From Microcebus murinus (Eukaryota > Chordata > Mammalia > Primates > Cheirogaleidae), in contig NC_134109.1 of the NCBI RefSeq assembly GCF_040939455.1, positions 52,542,001 to 52,606,000 of the forward strand: a stretch of 64,000 nt of DNA. Direction: 5' to 3'. Shown in pieces: positions 1 to 11,528 of this stretch. The translations under genes were made by a program, and so were the position numbers. Below the pieces are notes generated by a model. It saw only the letters and a program-made list of their open reading frames with translations, ran no database searches and had not been told where the DNA came from. Position 1 is the stretch's first letter; every line of letters begins with the position of its first letter.

Positions 1-1385
1 ATTTCTTTTGCTATGTGGAACCTTTTTAGTTAAGTCCCATTTATTTATTTTTGGTTTTGTTTTATTGGGTGTCTTAGTCATACATTCTTTGTCTAGGCCA
101 ATGTCCAGAAGCGATTTTTCTTGGATTTTCTCCTAGAATTTTTATGGTTTCAAGTCTCACATTTACGTCCTGAATCTATCTTGAGATAATTTTTATATAT
201 GGTGAGAGATAGGGATCCAGTTTCATACTTACGCATGTGGCTATCCAATTTTCCCAGCACCATCTATTGAAAAGATTGTCATTTTCCTAATGTATAGTTT
301 TGTTTGCTTTATCAAATATCAATTGGTTGTAAATATTTAGCTTAGTTTTTGATTCTCTATTCTATTCCATTGGTCTATGTATCGACTTTACTTTAGTACC
401 ATGCTGTTTTGATTACCATCACCTTGTAGTATATTTTTAAGTCAGGTAATGTAATGCCTGAACATTTTTTCCTTTTGCTTAGGATTGCTTTGGCTATTCA
501 GGCTCTTTTTTTGTTCTGTATGCATTTTAGAATTTTTTCCCCTAATTTTATGAACAATGATACTGGATAAAACAGGAGTTGCACTGAATATATAGATTGC
601 TTTGGGCAGCTCGATCATATTCACAATATTGATTTTTCCAATCCATGATCATGTTATGTTTTTCCATTTTTTGTGCCATATATGTTTTCTTTCATCAGTG
701 TTTTACAGTTCTCCTTGTAGAGATCATTCTCTTCCTTGGTTAAGCATATTCCTAGGTATTTTTTTTTCAGCTATTGTAAATAGGATTGAGTTTTTTATTT
801 GATTCCCAGCTAGATTATTATTGGTATATAATAGTGCTATTGATTTCTGTACATTGATTTTATAACCCAAGATTTTATTGAATTCATTTATGAAATCTAG
901 GACCTTTTGAAGCATCTTTAGGATGTTCTAGGTATGAGATTATATCTTCAGTAAATAGACATAATTTGAGTTCCTCTTTTCCAATATGGATGCTCATTAC
1001 TTCCTTTTCCTGCCTGATTGCTCTGGCTAAGTCTTCCAGTATTGTGTTGAATAGAAGTGGTGAAAGTGTGCATCCTTGTCTTGTTTCAGTTCTTAGTCAA
1101 AATGTTTTCACTTTTTCCCCATTCAGTATGATGTTTGCTGTGGGTTTGTCATTTATGGCTTTAATTATTTTGAGGTATGTTCTTGCTATGCCCAGATTGT
1201 TGACGGTTTTCATCATGCTGGTTTTTATCAAATTCATTTTTCTGCCGCTAATGAGATGATCATATGCTTTTATCTTTAATGCTGTTTATGTGGTAAATCA
1301 CATTTATTGACTTGCATATTTTGAGCCATCTTTGCATCACTGGGATGAAACCACCATGTGGAATGTTAATGGGAGTTTTACTTTT
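1..1385 (-). mobile_element. L1 ORF2 fragment (reverse transcriptase to C-terminal part), 5' and 3' incomplete
   Basis: Read on the minus strand this is a decayed L1 ORF2. The plus strand shows the usual reverse-complement landmarks in order: the 'cccagcaccat' block near 255, 'ggtctatgtatcgac' near 372, 'aatccatgatcatg' near 640, 'gtggtgaaagtgtgcatccttgtct' territory near 1058-1082 and 'ctttgcatcactgggatgaa' near 1330. Short minus frames (724-915) match the end of the reverse-transcriptase domain, but stops and frameshifts break every frame. The left end runs off the window, so the 3' UTR is not seen. The right limit is uncertain because an Alu is inserted at 1401. It is an immobile relic; subfamily not assigned. 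Confidence 0.85.
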
Positions 1386-1400
1386 AAAAACTCTTCTACT
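1386..1400. repeat. Target-site duplication of Alu 1401-1751, left copy
   Basis: 'aaaaactcttctact' here is repeated exactly at 1752-1766 after the Alu A-tail. The 15-bp perfect duplication marks L1-mediated insertion. Confidence 0.95.
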
Positions 1401-1751
1401 GGCCGGGCGCTGTGGCTCACGCCTGTAATCCTAGCTCTTGTGAGGCCGAGGCGGGCGGATTGCTCAAGGTCAGGAGTTCAAAACCAGCCTGAGCAAGAGC
1501 GAGACCCCGTCTCTACTATAAATAGAAAGAAATTAATTGGCCAACTGATATATATATAAAAAAAAATTGGCCGGGCATGGTGGCGCATGCCTGTAGTCCC
1601 AGCTACCCGGGAGGCTGAGGCAGAAGGATCACTCGAGCCCAGGAGTTTGAGGTTGCTGTGAGCTAGGCTGACGCCACGGCACTCACTCTAGCCTGGGCAA
1701 CAAAGCGAGACTCTGTCTCAAAAAAAAAACAAAAAAAACAAACAAACAAAA
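1401..1751 (+). mobile_element. Alu SINE, full-length dimer, strepsirrhine type (subfamily variant shared with 56647)
   Basis: A full-length dimeric 7SL-derived SINE begins with ggccgggcgc and ends in an A-rich tail with AAAC interruptions. The left arm carries the RNA polymerase III internal promoter. The linker has 'ttaattggccaactg' followed by a TA run, and the right arm has 'gctgacgccacggcactcac', both typical of strepsirrhine Alus. It carries 'gcgctgtggc', 'cctagctcttg', 'ttcaaaacc' and 'cagaaggatcactcgag', which also occur in the copy at 56647. A perfect 15-bp target-site duplication flanks it. Any open frame across it (for example 1332-1559) is not a gene. Confidence 0.97.
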
Positions 1752-1766
1752 AAAAACTCTTCTACT
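1752..1766. repeat. Target-site duplication of Alu 1401-1751, right copy
   Basis: Exact second copy of the 15-bp duplication found at 1386-1400. Confidence 0.95.
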
Positions 1767-2003
1767 AAATGAAGTTGTTCTCGGATGTTCTTTATTTTAT
1801 AAAGTATGTGTGTTTGTATCAAATAAGAACATTATTATGTAAGAGTGGCATAATTCAATGAAATATGTAAATTTTCATCATCTAAACAATTTATATAATA
1901 TAAAATAAAAAAGGTGTAGAGTGACATATGAAAAAAAATTGATAAAAGTATTATATCACATAAATTCTATGTACTGAGTAACTTTTATATGTCTTAATAA
2001 AAT

Positions 2004-2240
2004 ATAATTACTTGATCAAATTTTTCTTCATTAGCCTGTTAATATGGTGCGTTACACTGATTGATTTTCAAATGTTTTACCAGGTTTGTATACTTGGAAT
2101 AAATATAGCTTGGTAATGGTGTATAATTCTGATCATACAATGTTGGATTTTGTTGATAATTTTTGTGTTTTAGTTAATGAGAATTATTCATATGTGGGTT
2201 TTTGTTGTTGTTATCATTGTCTGTATTTGTTTTTTTGTAG
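2004..2240 (-). mobile_element. Second, older L1 ORF2 fragment
   Basis: The plus strand shows 'attgattttcaaatg', then a diverged 'ttgcatacctgg'-like block and 'ggtgtataattct' near 2116, followed by 'caatgttggatttt'. This is the reverse complement of the L1 ORF2 stretch upstream of the reverse-transcriptase catalytic box. It overlaps the ORF2 segment at the right end of the fragment at 1-1385, so it is a separate copy. The open frame at 2086-2340 is an accident of this fragment. Confidence 0.6.
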
Positions 2241-3699
2241 CCAGGTACCTGTGCTCTTTGGATCCAATCTTCTCATCCACATACAAAATATTTTGTTTGA
2301 AGAAAAGAAATTAGACTTTTTGAAACAAAAACCCAAATAACTATTAAATGTTAAAAATCTAACTTGTTTTCACTATCTAGTAGAAGGGGTCGCAGGAGGA
2401 AAAAAATAACAGTTTACATAAAAATGTTATTTTCCTTCAAATTGGAGCAATTACTTCATTACTTTTAGCATTCATAATTGCTGAAGAGAGACTCAATGAT
2501 AATGTGATTTGTGTTTTACTATAGGCATCCCATATTATTTTCATGCAGCTTTTGGTTTTTTTACAATTGTTTCTTTTTCTTTTGTTTTAAAAATGTCACA
2601 CTGGTAAATCTAGTAAATGGCATCCCTTTTCTCTATAAATTTGCTAGCAGATGAGTCTGTGTGACATTCTAGTTTTCACTGTTGTTATCTAATCAAACAG
2701 CAACTCAATGGGTCATTTCAATCTGGAAATTATAGCCTCCATATTCATGAAATTTTCTTACATCATTTTATAAAATTCTTCCTCCTTTTTATATTTTACT
2801 TTACTCCTTTATAATATTTATTAGAAGGCTGAGTCACCTTAATTGAATTTTTAATTCTTCTTTCTAGATTTTCTTAACTACTTTTCAATCTTCAGTATGT
2901 GTTTAAATTTTAGATGGAATTGATATGTTATATGTTCTAGTCTTTTCCTTTCTCTTTTCTTTTTCTAATCTTCTAAAGGGTCCTTTTGGGAAAATATAGC
3001 TTGAATGAATGTCATTTATTTATTTCTAGTTTTGAAAATCCACATATTTTCATTTTTAGAAATTTGTGACAACTATTTATAGTCTTCAATTTCTTATCAC
3101 CTCCTTTGATCCAGAATTTATCAAAGATAAACAATTCTATGATTTTTATTATCTAGATCACTCAGTACTAAAGGCTAGAATCCACTCAGATCAGAAGACT
3201 TTAAGTTAAATTTTACACATTTAATTTGTTTAGATATTATTTTTATAATTCTTTTTCCTAACACTCCATTCTGTGAGTGTTTTATTATTATTATTACTGT
3301 TCAGTTAGTACTTTTTAGATTAAAGAGAGAAAGCAGGTTACATACTACTCTTTCTTTGTAATTCTCTTTCTTTTATGATAGTAATATAGTTCCAAGTTTA
3401 TTAATTTGAGTCTTTAGCATTCTATAATTTTTCAGCTCCATGTTACCCTCTTTTATTATTCCTTTATCATATTTCATTTTTCCTCTATTGTATATGACTG
3501 TTTAAAGTTTGACATGACTGAAAAGTTCTCTATGCAAATCAATCTATTTCTCTGTGTATTCCCTCTTCTCATAGAGGTCACATTAGGTTATGTAGTTAAA
3601 ATTGCTTCTTGGAGACAGTTTTAGCTCTCTTAATTCATATTTTAATCTGAGAAGTACTGTAATTATACAGATTTCGCTTCACCTTTCTAAGTAAAGAGT
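2241..3699. other. No gene or assignable repeat seen
   Basis: AT-rich sequence with many stops in all frames. I recognise no exon, RNA gene or repeat family. Old L1 sequence too decayed to identify is possible. Confidence 0.5.
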
Positions 3700-3880
3700 A
3701 ACAATGTAATGAAATGGTATAGATTTTTGTTTGTTTCAGAGAGAATTTGGTATAAATTTCAACTCTACTACTTTCTGCAAGTTTACTTCTTTGAGCTTAA
3801 ATTGTTTCTCCCTCCCTAAAAATAATGGTGACAGTTCCTGGGATTTCATGAAAAATTCCTAGATAAAATCTCTGTGAATC
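3700..3880 (+). mobile_element. MIR SINE remnant
   Basis: The order of blocks fits MIR: a 'caactctactactttctgcaag' region near 3760, a pyrimidine-rich 'ttgagcttaaattgtttctc' region near 3792 and an 'aaaaataatggtgacag' block near 3818. These correspond to the MIR core and its 3' part. Strongly diverged, as expected for this ancient family; limits approximate. Confidence 0.6.
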
Positions 3881-4339
3881 AAAATATAACATGTGACTTC
3901 TAGTTTATAGTGACCAATACAAGCCAGTTAGCATTTTACCTGTATAAACCTAAGAAAATCTTTTTATCAGTCTAATTCTGATAAAAGCAAACATGGGGAT
4001 GGGGAGTTACATTAATAAATATGTGAAGTGTAACCTATTTGAAGTAAAAAAAATTAAGTAAACTATTGATGAAGCACCAAGGGAATAACTATTGGATCTA
4101 GATATAAATCTGTTGCTAATTGGAAAATGCTACTGTAAGTTATTATAATGAGAAATCTCAGTGGGATGATTTTAATGACACAATTATTCTCTCCAATAAA
4201 ATAACAATTAGTATTCCTGATATTATACTAATTGTTATTAACATGGGTCATTGACAATGCTTAACAGCTAAGTATTGAGCCACTAACAAGAGCAGTTCTC
4301 ATATATAGAACAACTATGTTCAAAAGAAATTTAAACTCT
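3881..4339. other. No gene or assignable repeat seen
   Basis: AT-rich intergenic sequence without a recognisable gene, RNA or repeat. Confidence 0.5.
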
Positions 4340-7300
4340 TTTAAACTTTAATAAAATTAGTAAGAGTTTTAGATTTACAGAAAAATTGAGCAGATAGTAT
4401 ACAAAGTTCTCACATCCCACCCCAACCTTCCCAATATATATTTTTTCTCTGTAATTCACATCTTATAATAGTGTGGTACATTTGTTATAACTAATGAACC
4501 AATTTTCATATATTATTATAAACTAAAGACCATAGTTTACATAAAGGTTCACTTTCTGTAGTGTATGGTTCTATGGGTATTGATAAATGTATAATGTAAC
4601 ATATCCATCATTATGATATCATAAAGAATAGTTTAATCACCCCCCAAATCTTCTGTACTCAACCTATACATCTTTCCCTGTCCCCATGAAACCTTAGCAA
4701 CCACCTTCTTTCTACCACTGTCTCTATAGTTTTGCCTTTTCCAAAATTCCATTGAGGAAATAATGTGTTGAAATAATACATTGAAATAATGTATTGAAAT
4801 AATACAGTGTGTAGCCTTTTCAAACTGTCATCTTTCACTTAGAAATATGCATTTAAGACTCTTCTATATCTTTCTATGCCTTAAGAGATTATTTCTTTTA
4901 GTACAGAATAATAACCCATTGTATAGATGTACCAAACTTTGTTTATTCATTCACTTATATTGAAGGGCATCTTGCTTCCATTTTTTCATGATTATGAATA
5001 AAGCTGTTATAAACATTTGTATGTAGGAATTTTTTGGACATAATTTGTCAAATCATTTGAGCAAATACATAGGAGAGGGATTGCTGAATTGTATGCTAAG
5101 ACTATGATTAGCTTTGTAAGAAAATGCCAATCTGTCTTCTAAAGTGGCTGTACCACCTGCATTCCCATCAGCCATGAATTGGCTACTCCATAACCTTACC
5201 AGAATTTGATATTGTTATTTTCTTTATTTTTGCCATTTTGATGGGTATATATTGGTATGCCATTGTTTTAATTTATAATTTCCTATTGATGTATGAATTT
5301 GAACATCTTTTTTATGATCATTTGAAATTTGTATGTCTTCTTTGGTGAGGCATTTGTTACAACCTTTTGCCCATATTTTAACTGGGTTCTTTTTTTTTTT
5401 TAATTGTTGAGGTTTAAGAGTTCTTTATATATTTTGGAAACAAGTTCTTTATGTGTGTGGAAAATATTTTCTCCCAGTTGGTTGCTTGTCTTTTCACCCT
5501 CTTCAAAGTACCTTTTGCATAACACAGATTCTTAACTTAATAAAATCTAACTTATCACTTTTTTTCATGGATCATCCTTTGGTATTGTATCTTAAAACTA
5601 TTACTAAAGTTCAAGGCTACCTATAGTGTCTCCTGTGTCATCCATCTTCTAAAAGTTCAATAACTTTGAATTTTACATGTAAGTCTATAATCAATTTGGG
5701 TTAATTTTTGTGAAAAGTGTAAGGTATTTGTCTAGGTTCACTTTCTGGGGAGATATAAATAACCAATTTTTTAAAGTCCCATTTATTTTTAACCCTATCC
5801 TGTCTCCATTGAATTGTCTTTCTTCTTTTGTAAAGGATCAGTTCATTATATGTGCGGGTCTATTTATGGACTTGTTATTCCATTTCATATGTGTATATTT
5901 CATCAATAATATGCTGTACTGATTACTACAACTTTTCATATCAAGCCTTGACATTGGTATTGTCAGAACTTTTTTCTTTTCAGTGTTGTGTGGCTATTTT
6001 GAGTCTACTTTAGGATCAATTTGTGGATATCCACATAACTTCCTTATAGTGTGATTAATATTGCATTGAATCTATATCAAATTGGGAAGAAATGACATTA
6101 AAAATATCAAGGCTGCCTATTTATGAACATAGAATGTCTCTTATATTTATTTAGGTTTTATTACCATTTTATCATAGTTTTTTAATTTTCTGTATATAGA
6201 TCCTATAGATATTTTTCTAGATTTATACTTCAGCATTTTGCATTCTTAATTCTAATGTAAATGCTATTGTGTTTTTAATTTCAAATTGCAGTTGTAAAGT
6301 ATAGTACATAGAGCAATTGACTTGTTTACTAACCATCTATTCTCTTATCTTGCAAAATTGCTTATAAGTTCCTTGAGGTTTTTTTGTTGGTCCTTTGAAA
6401 TGTTTTCATAGAAAATCATGTTAACTATGAAGAATAATTGTTTTTTTCAATCTGTATGACTTCTATTTCTTCTTATCTTATGCATCAGCTAGACTGCTAG
6501 TATGATATTGAATAGGTGAGATGAACGGGGACATTTTTTATTTCCTATATTGGAGGAAAGTATGCAGTTTCTCACCATTAAGTATGATATCAGTTGTAGG
6601 ATTTTTATAAATATTTATTGAGGAAGTTTCCTTGTATTCCTAATTTGCTGATATTTTTTGATGGATTTTGTCAAATTCTTTTTCTGTATCTACTGATATG
6701 ATCAAATGATATTTCTTCCTTAGCTTTTTGATATTATTTATTACATTAATTCATATTCAAATGTTGAACAAGTATTGCATAACTATAATAAGTTGCACTG
6801 AGCCAGAATGTATACTTACTTTTATGTGTTATGCTGTTAGATTTAATTTTCTAACATTTTGTTGAAGATATTTTTTATTCTAGATTAAAGGAATAATATT
6901 TACTTCTGAGGTCTATATTTGGTTTGAGATGAATATTGGACTTGTAGAATAAGTCAGGAAGTGTTCAGTCTGCTATTTTATGCTAGGAATGTGGAGAATT
7001 GTTATGATTTATTTCTTAAATGTTTGGTTGTATTCACTATTGTACCCATATGAGCTGGTGTTTTCTTTGTTGATAAGTTATTAATTATTAATTCCATTTT
7101 ATAAAATAGATATAGGCTTATTCAGGGTATCTATTTCACCTGTGTGAGTTTTGGTAGTTTGTATGTTGCAAGGAATTAGTTCATTTCATCTAAGTCATCC
7201 AGTTTGTGGGCATAAAGTTGTTCATAATGTTTATTATCATTTTGATATCCATTGATTCAATAGTGATGATCCCTCTTTCATTTCTAATGTTGGAAATTTA

Positions 7301-7690
7301 TGTCTTCTCTCTCTTTTATTCATGTTTAGCCTGGATACAGTCTTAACAAATTTTACTAATTCTTTCAAAGAACCACTTTCTTATTTTTTCTATTGTTTTC
7401 TTGATTTTAATTTCTGTTCCAGTTTTTATTATTTTTTTATCTTCCATTTGCTTAGGATTATATTTCTCTTCTATATGTAGTTTCCTATGATAGAAACTGG
7501 AATGATTGATTTTGGTCCTTTCTTCTATTCTGGTATACATATTCAGTGCTATAAATTTCTCTCTAAGTACTACCTTTGCTGCATTCAAAATTTTTGATGA
7601 GTTTTATTTAATTTTGATTAAGTATAAAATTATCTTATCTTGGGACATATTATTTGACCTATGTAATTTTCATTATTGTACTGTTTAATT
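4340..7690 (-). mobile_element. Ancient L1M-type element, 3' UTR through much of ORF2
   Basis: A long, nearly continuous reverse-complement L1 copy. From left to right: a 3' UTR block ('gttttagatttacagaaaaattgag' territory near 4366, 'taatgaaccaa' near 4492), the ORF2 C-terminal region (near 4920-5550), 'ttgggttaatttttgtgaa' near 5697, the palm/thumb region (near 5900-6300) and the upstream ORF2 landmarks to 'attcagtgctataaatttc' near 7540. All reading frames are broken. The similarity is of the kind seen for old mammalian L1M copies, not young primate L1. The tandem repeat at 4758-4809 lies in its 3' UTR. Exact subfamily needs a consensus alignment. Confidence 0.85.
4758..4809. repeat. Short tandem repeat, four 13-bp units
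   Basis: Four consecutive 13-base units of the form 'aaataatrYrttg' start at 4758, 4771, 4784 and 4797. Units 1 and 3, and units 2 and 4, resemble each other most, suggesting duplication of a 26-bp pair. Confidence 0.85.
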
Positions 7691-7749
7691 ACAATACAAA
7701 TATTTTCAGATTTTTATAGCTATATTTTTGCTATTTATTTTTTAGTTTT

Positions 7750-7885
7750 ATAATAAAGGAATAATAATAATGATAGTTGCACAACATTGTGAATGTAACT
7801 AATTTTACTGAATTACACATTTTACAATAGTTGAAATGTCAAATTTTATGTTGAATATATTTATCACAATAAAATAATAAGATAC
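7750..7885 (+). mobile_element. L1M-type 3' UTR end
   Basis: The plus strand shows 'aacattgtgaatgtaact', then 'actgaattacacatttta' and 'aattttatgttgaatat' followed by 'cacaataaaataa'. This is the arrangement of the terminal 3' UTR of old L1M elements. Orientation is opposite to the long L1M to its left. About 130 bp, 5' truncated or eroded. Confidence 0.65.
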
Positions 7886-7944
7886 AAAACAATAAAAATA
7901 GAAATTATATATAATATGTTCTCATACCACATGCAACAAATTAT

Positions 7945-8444
7945 CTCTTTACTTTGTTGAGCAAAAGGAACAAAACTAGAAGTTATCACACTACCTGACT
8001 TCAAAATGGCTATAGTAACCAAAACACCATGACAATGATGTAAAAACAGACACATAGACCAAAGGAACAGAATAGAGAACACAGAAATAAATTCATGTAT
8101 TTATAGTCAATTGATTTTTTTATAAAGATGCCACAAACAAACATTGGGGAAAGGAGATCCTCTTCAATAAATGTTGCTGGGAAAATTTCAAATCCATATG
8201 CAGAAGAATGAAATGGGACCCCTTTTACCATATGTAAAAATCAACTCAAGATGTATTAAAGACTTAAATATAAGACCTAAAGCTATAAAACTAGTAGAGA
8301 TAAAAACAAGAGAAATGTTTCACTATATTGATCTAGACTAAGACCTCCAAAGCACAGACAACAAAAAGAAAGACAAGTGGGAATACATTAAACTAAAAAG
8401 ATTCTGCACAGTAAAGGAAACAAAATAATTAAAGAGAAGAATTA
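7945..8444 (+). mobile_element. L1 ORF2 C-terminal fragment
   Basis: Plus-strand ORF2 landmarks in order: 'cactacctgacttcaaa' near 7989, 'gaccaaaggaacagaatag' near 8057, 'ttcaataaatgttgctggg' near 8163, 'aaaaatcaactcaagatg' near 8236 and 'ttctgcacagtaaagg' near 8402. Frames are broken. This corresponds to the region after the reverse-transcriptase thumb, before the cysteine-rich C-terminus. Both ends are lost. Confidence 0.85.
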
Positions 8445-8764
8445 ATCAAAACCATTAAAAATAAGATCAAATGTTTGAAATTTAGACAAGAGTATAAAAT
8501 TTAAAACAATAACATTTGCCAATCAACTCAAGGAAAACCAAAAAGCCCACCAGATAGAAAGAAGCATTTTAAAATATCTTTTCAAGGAATTGATGTTTTC
8601 AATCTCAAACATTTTTCCCCTAGAGGATATAAAAATAGCACATTCTCCCGAATAATTGTCTGAGGCTATTCAAACCTAAAACTTAAAATACCAAGAAGAG
8701 AATAATGTAAGACAAATCTTAAATTATAAGATACAACCCAGCATCATATATTGAAGATACATGG
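8445..8764. other. A-rich sequence, not assigned
   Basis: Its position between two plus-strand L1 pieces suggests it is decayed L1 sequence, but I cannot place it with confidence. No gene seen. Confidence 0.4.
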
Positions 8765-8891
8765 TATCCAAATTAGATTTATCCTAGAGATACAGGATGG
8801 TACTCATATAAAATCAGTTACTACATTATCACATTAAAAGAGAATAGTAATAGTGTAATTTCAACAGATGCAGAAAAAATAGATTAAAAAT
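8765..8891 (+). mobile_element. Old L1 ORF2 fragment, interrupted by the insertion at 8892
   Basis: 'ttatcctagagatacaggatgg' territory near 8780 and 'caacagatgcagaaaaaa' near 8863 match the ORF2 stretch around the start of the reverse-transcriptase palm. Very diverged. The next element was inserted into its right end. Confidence 0.55.
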
Positions 8892-9039
8892 ATGGTCATG
8901 ATGGAGACTCAGACTTTTGGGGGCAGGGGGGGAAATGGGCATTTATTGAAACCTTAAAATCTGTACCCCCATAATATGCCAAAATAAAAAAAAAAAAACA
9001 ACAACAACAACAAAAAAAAAAAACAAAAACAAAAAAAAA
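8892..9039 (+). mobile_element. Severely 5'-truncated lemur-type L1, 3' UTR end only
   Basis: Only the last part of an L1 3' UTR is present: a G-rich run near 8919-8932, 'gggcatttattgaaacctt' near 8937 and 'tacccccataatatg' near 8965. An A-rich tail with (AAC)n interruptions follows to 9039. The same tail, in reverse, ends the L1s at 15586 and 32680. A 9-bp flanking duplication 'attaaaaat' (8883-8891 and 9040-9048) supports one 148-bp insertion by target-primed reverse transcription. Confidence 0.85.
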
Positions 9040-9336
9040 ATTAAAAATCATAAATGGAATATCTTTAATTGTAAAAACATAAAAATAAAAACATTCAACA
9101 TTTTCCTATATGCTGATCATATTAACTTTTAAAATTAGAAGCTATACAGCCATGACAATTACCCCTTTTAATTGAATACTAATCACAGCAATAAACAAAA
9201 AACATAAGGAATATAGATATCAAAAGAAACATTCAAGGGAAAAAAATGACATCTTTTTTTGCTAAGGTTACATTTTTCAAATTAATACTCTTAAGAAAAA
9301 TGTGTCAAACTTTATAGAGAAAATTTAACAGCTCAT

Positions 9337-9475
9337 GGAAAAAACGGTGGGTGCGCACCACTTGGAGGCTGGACACGCTAGAAGCTCTGGCATAGCGGGG
9401 TGGGGCCAGGGGGGCAGGGGCAAGATATGTAACCCTAACAATATTTGTACCCCCATAATATGAAGTAATAAAATA
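9337..9475 (+). mobile_element. Severely 5'-truncated lemur-type L1 3' end, second tail variant
   Basis: Starts in a GC-rich stretch ('gtgcgcaccacttggaggc' near 9352), passes a G-run near 9409-9420, then 'tgtaaccctaacaata' and 'tacccccataatatg' near 9449, followed by a short A-rich tail. The same arrangement closes the large L1 at 43180, so this is its 3' UTR type. Flanks share a diverged 'aaaatttaa...agct.at' (about 9321 and 9476), a plausible but imperfect target-site duplication, so the limits are approximate. Confidence 0.8.
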
Positions 9476-9484
9476 AAATTTAAA

Positions 9485-10429
9485 AAAGCTGATATACTTT
9501 AGCAGGAATTAGATTCTATATTTTGTGGCTTAAAATTTAGAGTATTCATAGTACATGCATTACTGACCCTTGACTTCACCAATATTACATCTAAGATATA
9601 GAAAAAATTGTTAAAATTCCCAAAATTGTGTTTTACGTGTACATCTATTAAAATAATGTACTTGGGCTGATAATAAATTCTTCTAGGAGAAAACAAACAA
9701 AAAAATCCTTTCTCAAAAAATATTTCTAAATAGAAAATATGTTTTCATACACTAAAATTATATGTAATATCATCAATTTATATATTTCTTCATTTGCTAA
9801 TTGATATCACTGGATGTGAGATGTGGAATTTGTAAATTCACAAAACTCACCATGAGATTTTGGTGTGTAACCAGAACAGGGAGCAATGGGGGAAATGTTT
9901 GAATCACAAGCCCTAACAACGTCTTTCTTTTTATTAAATGGCTTAATTCCCCTAATCGAGAAAACTAAAACCCTTTTTGGACATTTAGTAAGATCTGTAG
10001 GAGTGTAGGCAAAAAAGTGAATATTTGCTAATTCTTTTATTGAACCAACATGATTTCATTAGTTCTAATATGGATAGTGAATATGGAAGCAGAGGTATAA
10101 TAATAAGAGAGAACTCAAGCCCTGTGAACACTTGGAAACTTTGTAGGAGGTAAGGAAAACTTAGTACCATGGACTCTGCATTGATGGGAGCTGCTTAATT
10201 CTTAATTCTTCTCACTATGTTCTTCACATTTATTGATACTGTCAGACCCTTTTTTTCATATTGCTGATAAAAAATAAGACTGTCATGTAGGACAATGAAA
10301 GGAAAATGGAGTAAAAGACTTTCCCTTTCTCTAGTGAAGATCTGTACCATTTTGGCTATAGATTTACACTATCTCATGGATGCTAGGCTAGATTCTTCCA
10401 AGTAGCTTAGTGCTCGCTTCATAGATCAG
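9485..10429. other. No gene or assignable repeat seen
   Basis: AT-rich sequence. Short minus frames (9499-9696, 9985-10170) have no recognisable domain or codon pattern. I see no repeat family that I can name. Confidence 0.5.
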
Positions 10430-10443
10430 AAAAGTGTATTTTT
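10430..10443. repeat. Target-site duplication, left copy
   Basis: 'aaaagtgtattttt' is repeated exactly at 10561-10574. The 14-bp perfect duplication bounds the short L1-derived insertion. Confidence 0.93.
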
Positions 10444-10560
10444 TCAAGAGGGACAGGGGGGACATGGGCAATATATGTAACCTTAACATTTGTACCCCCA
10501 TAATATGCTGATATAAAAAAAATGGGGGGAAAAGCCTATTCAAGCAGAAAAAAAAAGAAA
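10444..10560 (+). mobile_element. 117-bp L1 3'-end insertion with a second A-tail
   Basis: Begins in the G-run of the L1 3' UTR, then 'tgggcaatatatgtaacctt' territory, 'tacccccataatatg' near 10493 and a first A-run at about 10515-10522. About 25 bases of non-L1 sequence follow (10523-10547), then a second A-rich tail (10548-10560). The whole is bounded by a perfect 14-bp duplication, so both tails arrived in one event. The extra segment fits a short 3' transduction, though tail slippage or a filler insertion is possible. Confidence 0.88.
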
Positions 10561-10574
10561 AAAAGTGTATTTTT
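10561..10574. repeat. Target-site duplication, right copy
   Basis: Exact match to 10430-10443. Confidence 0.93.
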
Positions 10575-11514
10575 ATTTTTCACTCAGGTTATATCCATAA
10601 GATATTAAAATTCTCTGTATGGTGGGTTTCATGAATTTGGTTTCCAAAAATGTGCAATGTATGTAATGCAGAAAGATTACAGAGTGAATCAAACATGTTC
10701 CCATACAAATATAGGCACAAGTTAGAAGTGAAGGACTGAAAAAGTGAGTTTACCCTGTGCTAAGAGATGTCCTTTATAGGAGAGTCCAAAAGCTCCTGAA
10801 CAGAGAGTCAAACCTTCCTTCAGTTGAGCTAAAATTAAATTAAATATGATTTAATTGAAAGCAAACTTACTGGTTTTACTGGGCATTTACTGCAATATCC
10901 AGGGAAAGGACTATGAACTCAAGTGAATTTGCTCTGAGAATTTCAAAGAAAGCATAATTATAGCACTTTAACCAGCTGAGGGAAGAAAAAAAATTGCAAG
11001 TAATGAAGTGTATTGTTTTTTATTTATTTTTTGCTAAAATAGGAGGATAATCTTAAGTACAAATATACATTTTTTCCCAGATGCTATTAGTCAAAATTCA
11101 TTTCAACAAGGATACCTTTTTCAAAACCATTCAAAGTAAAAATCTCCCATTGGGCTTTTCCTCTCAACATCCTTAAAACTAGATAGGTGAAATTCTGGGT
11201 TCAGGATTATGGCATTCTTTTCTATGGCTCCTATATCTAATCTTATTCTACTAGGTTACAAGGGGAATCATAGCATACAACATTACTTAAAAAAAACATA
11301 CAGTATGATCCATTCAGTTCAAGTGAGAGACTTGTAGAGTTAACAGCTGTATAAATATTTCAGTAGATTATGCTTCAGAAATTTAGACCTAACCCCTAAT
11401 CTTGCCAGATTCCAATGAACTATACAATAGATATAGGAATTTGTGTCTCATGCCTGTAATATACATAAAATAATAATATAGCCTGCATTCCACATTTTTA
11501 TGGTGTGTGTGTGT
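10575..11514. other. No gene or assignable repeat seen
   Basis: AT-rich sequence ending in a short TG run at about 11503-11516. No exon, RNA or nameable repeat. Confidence 0.5.
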
Positions 11515-11528
11515 GTATGCAAACTCTT

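Noticed and set aside
10411..10421. 'gtgctcgcttc', identical to the first bases of U6 snRNA, just upstream of an L1 tail (a possible U6-L1 chimera)
   Set aside because: Only 11 bases match, the U6 sequence does not continue, and the L1's target-site duplication begins after it, so it is outside the insertion.
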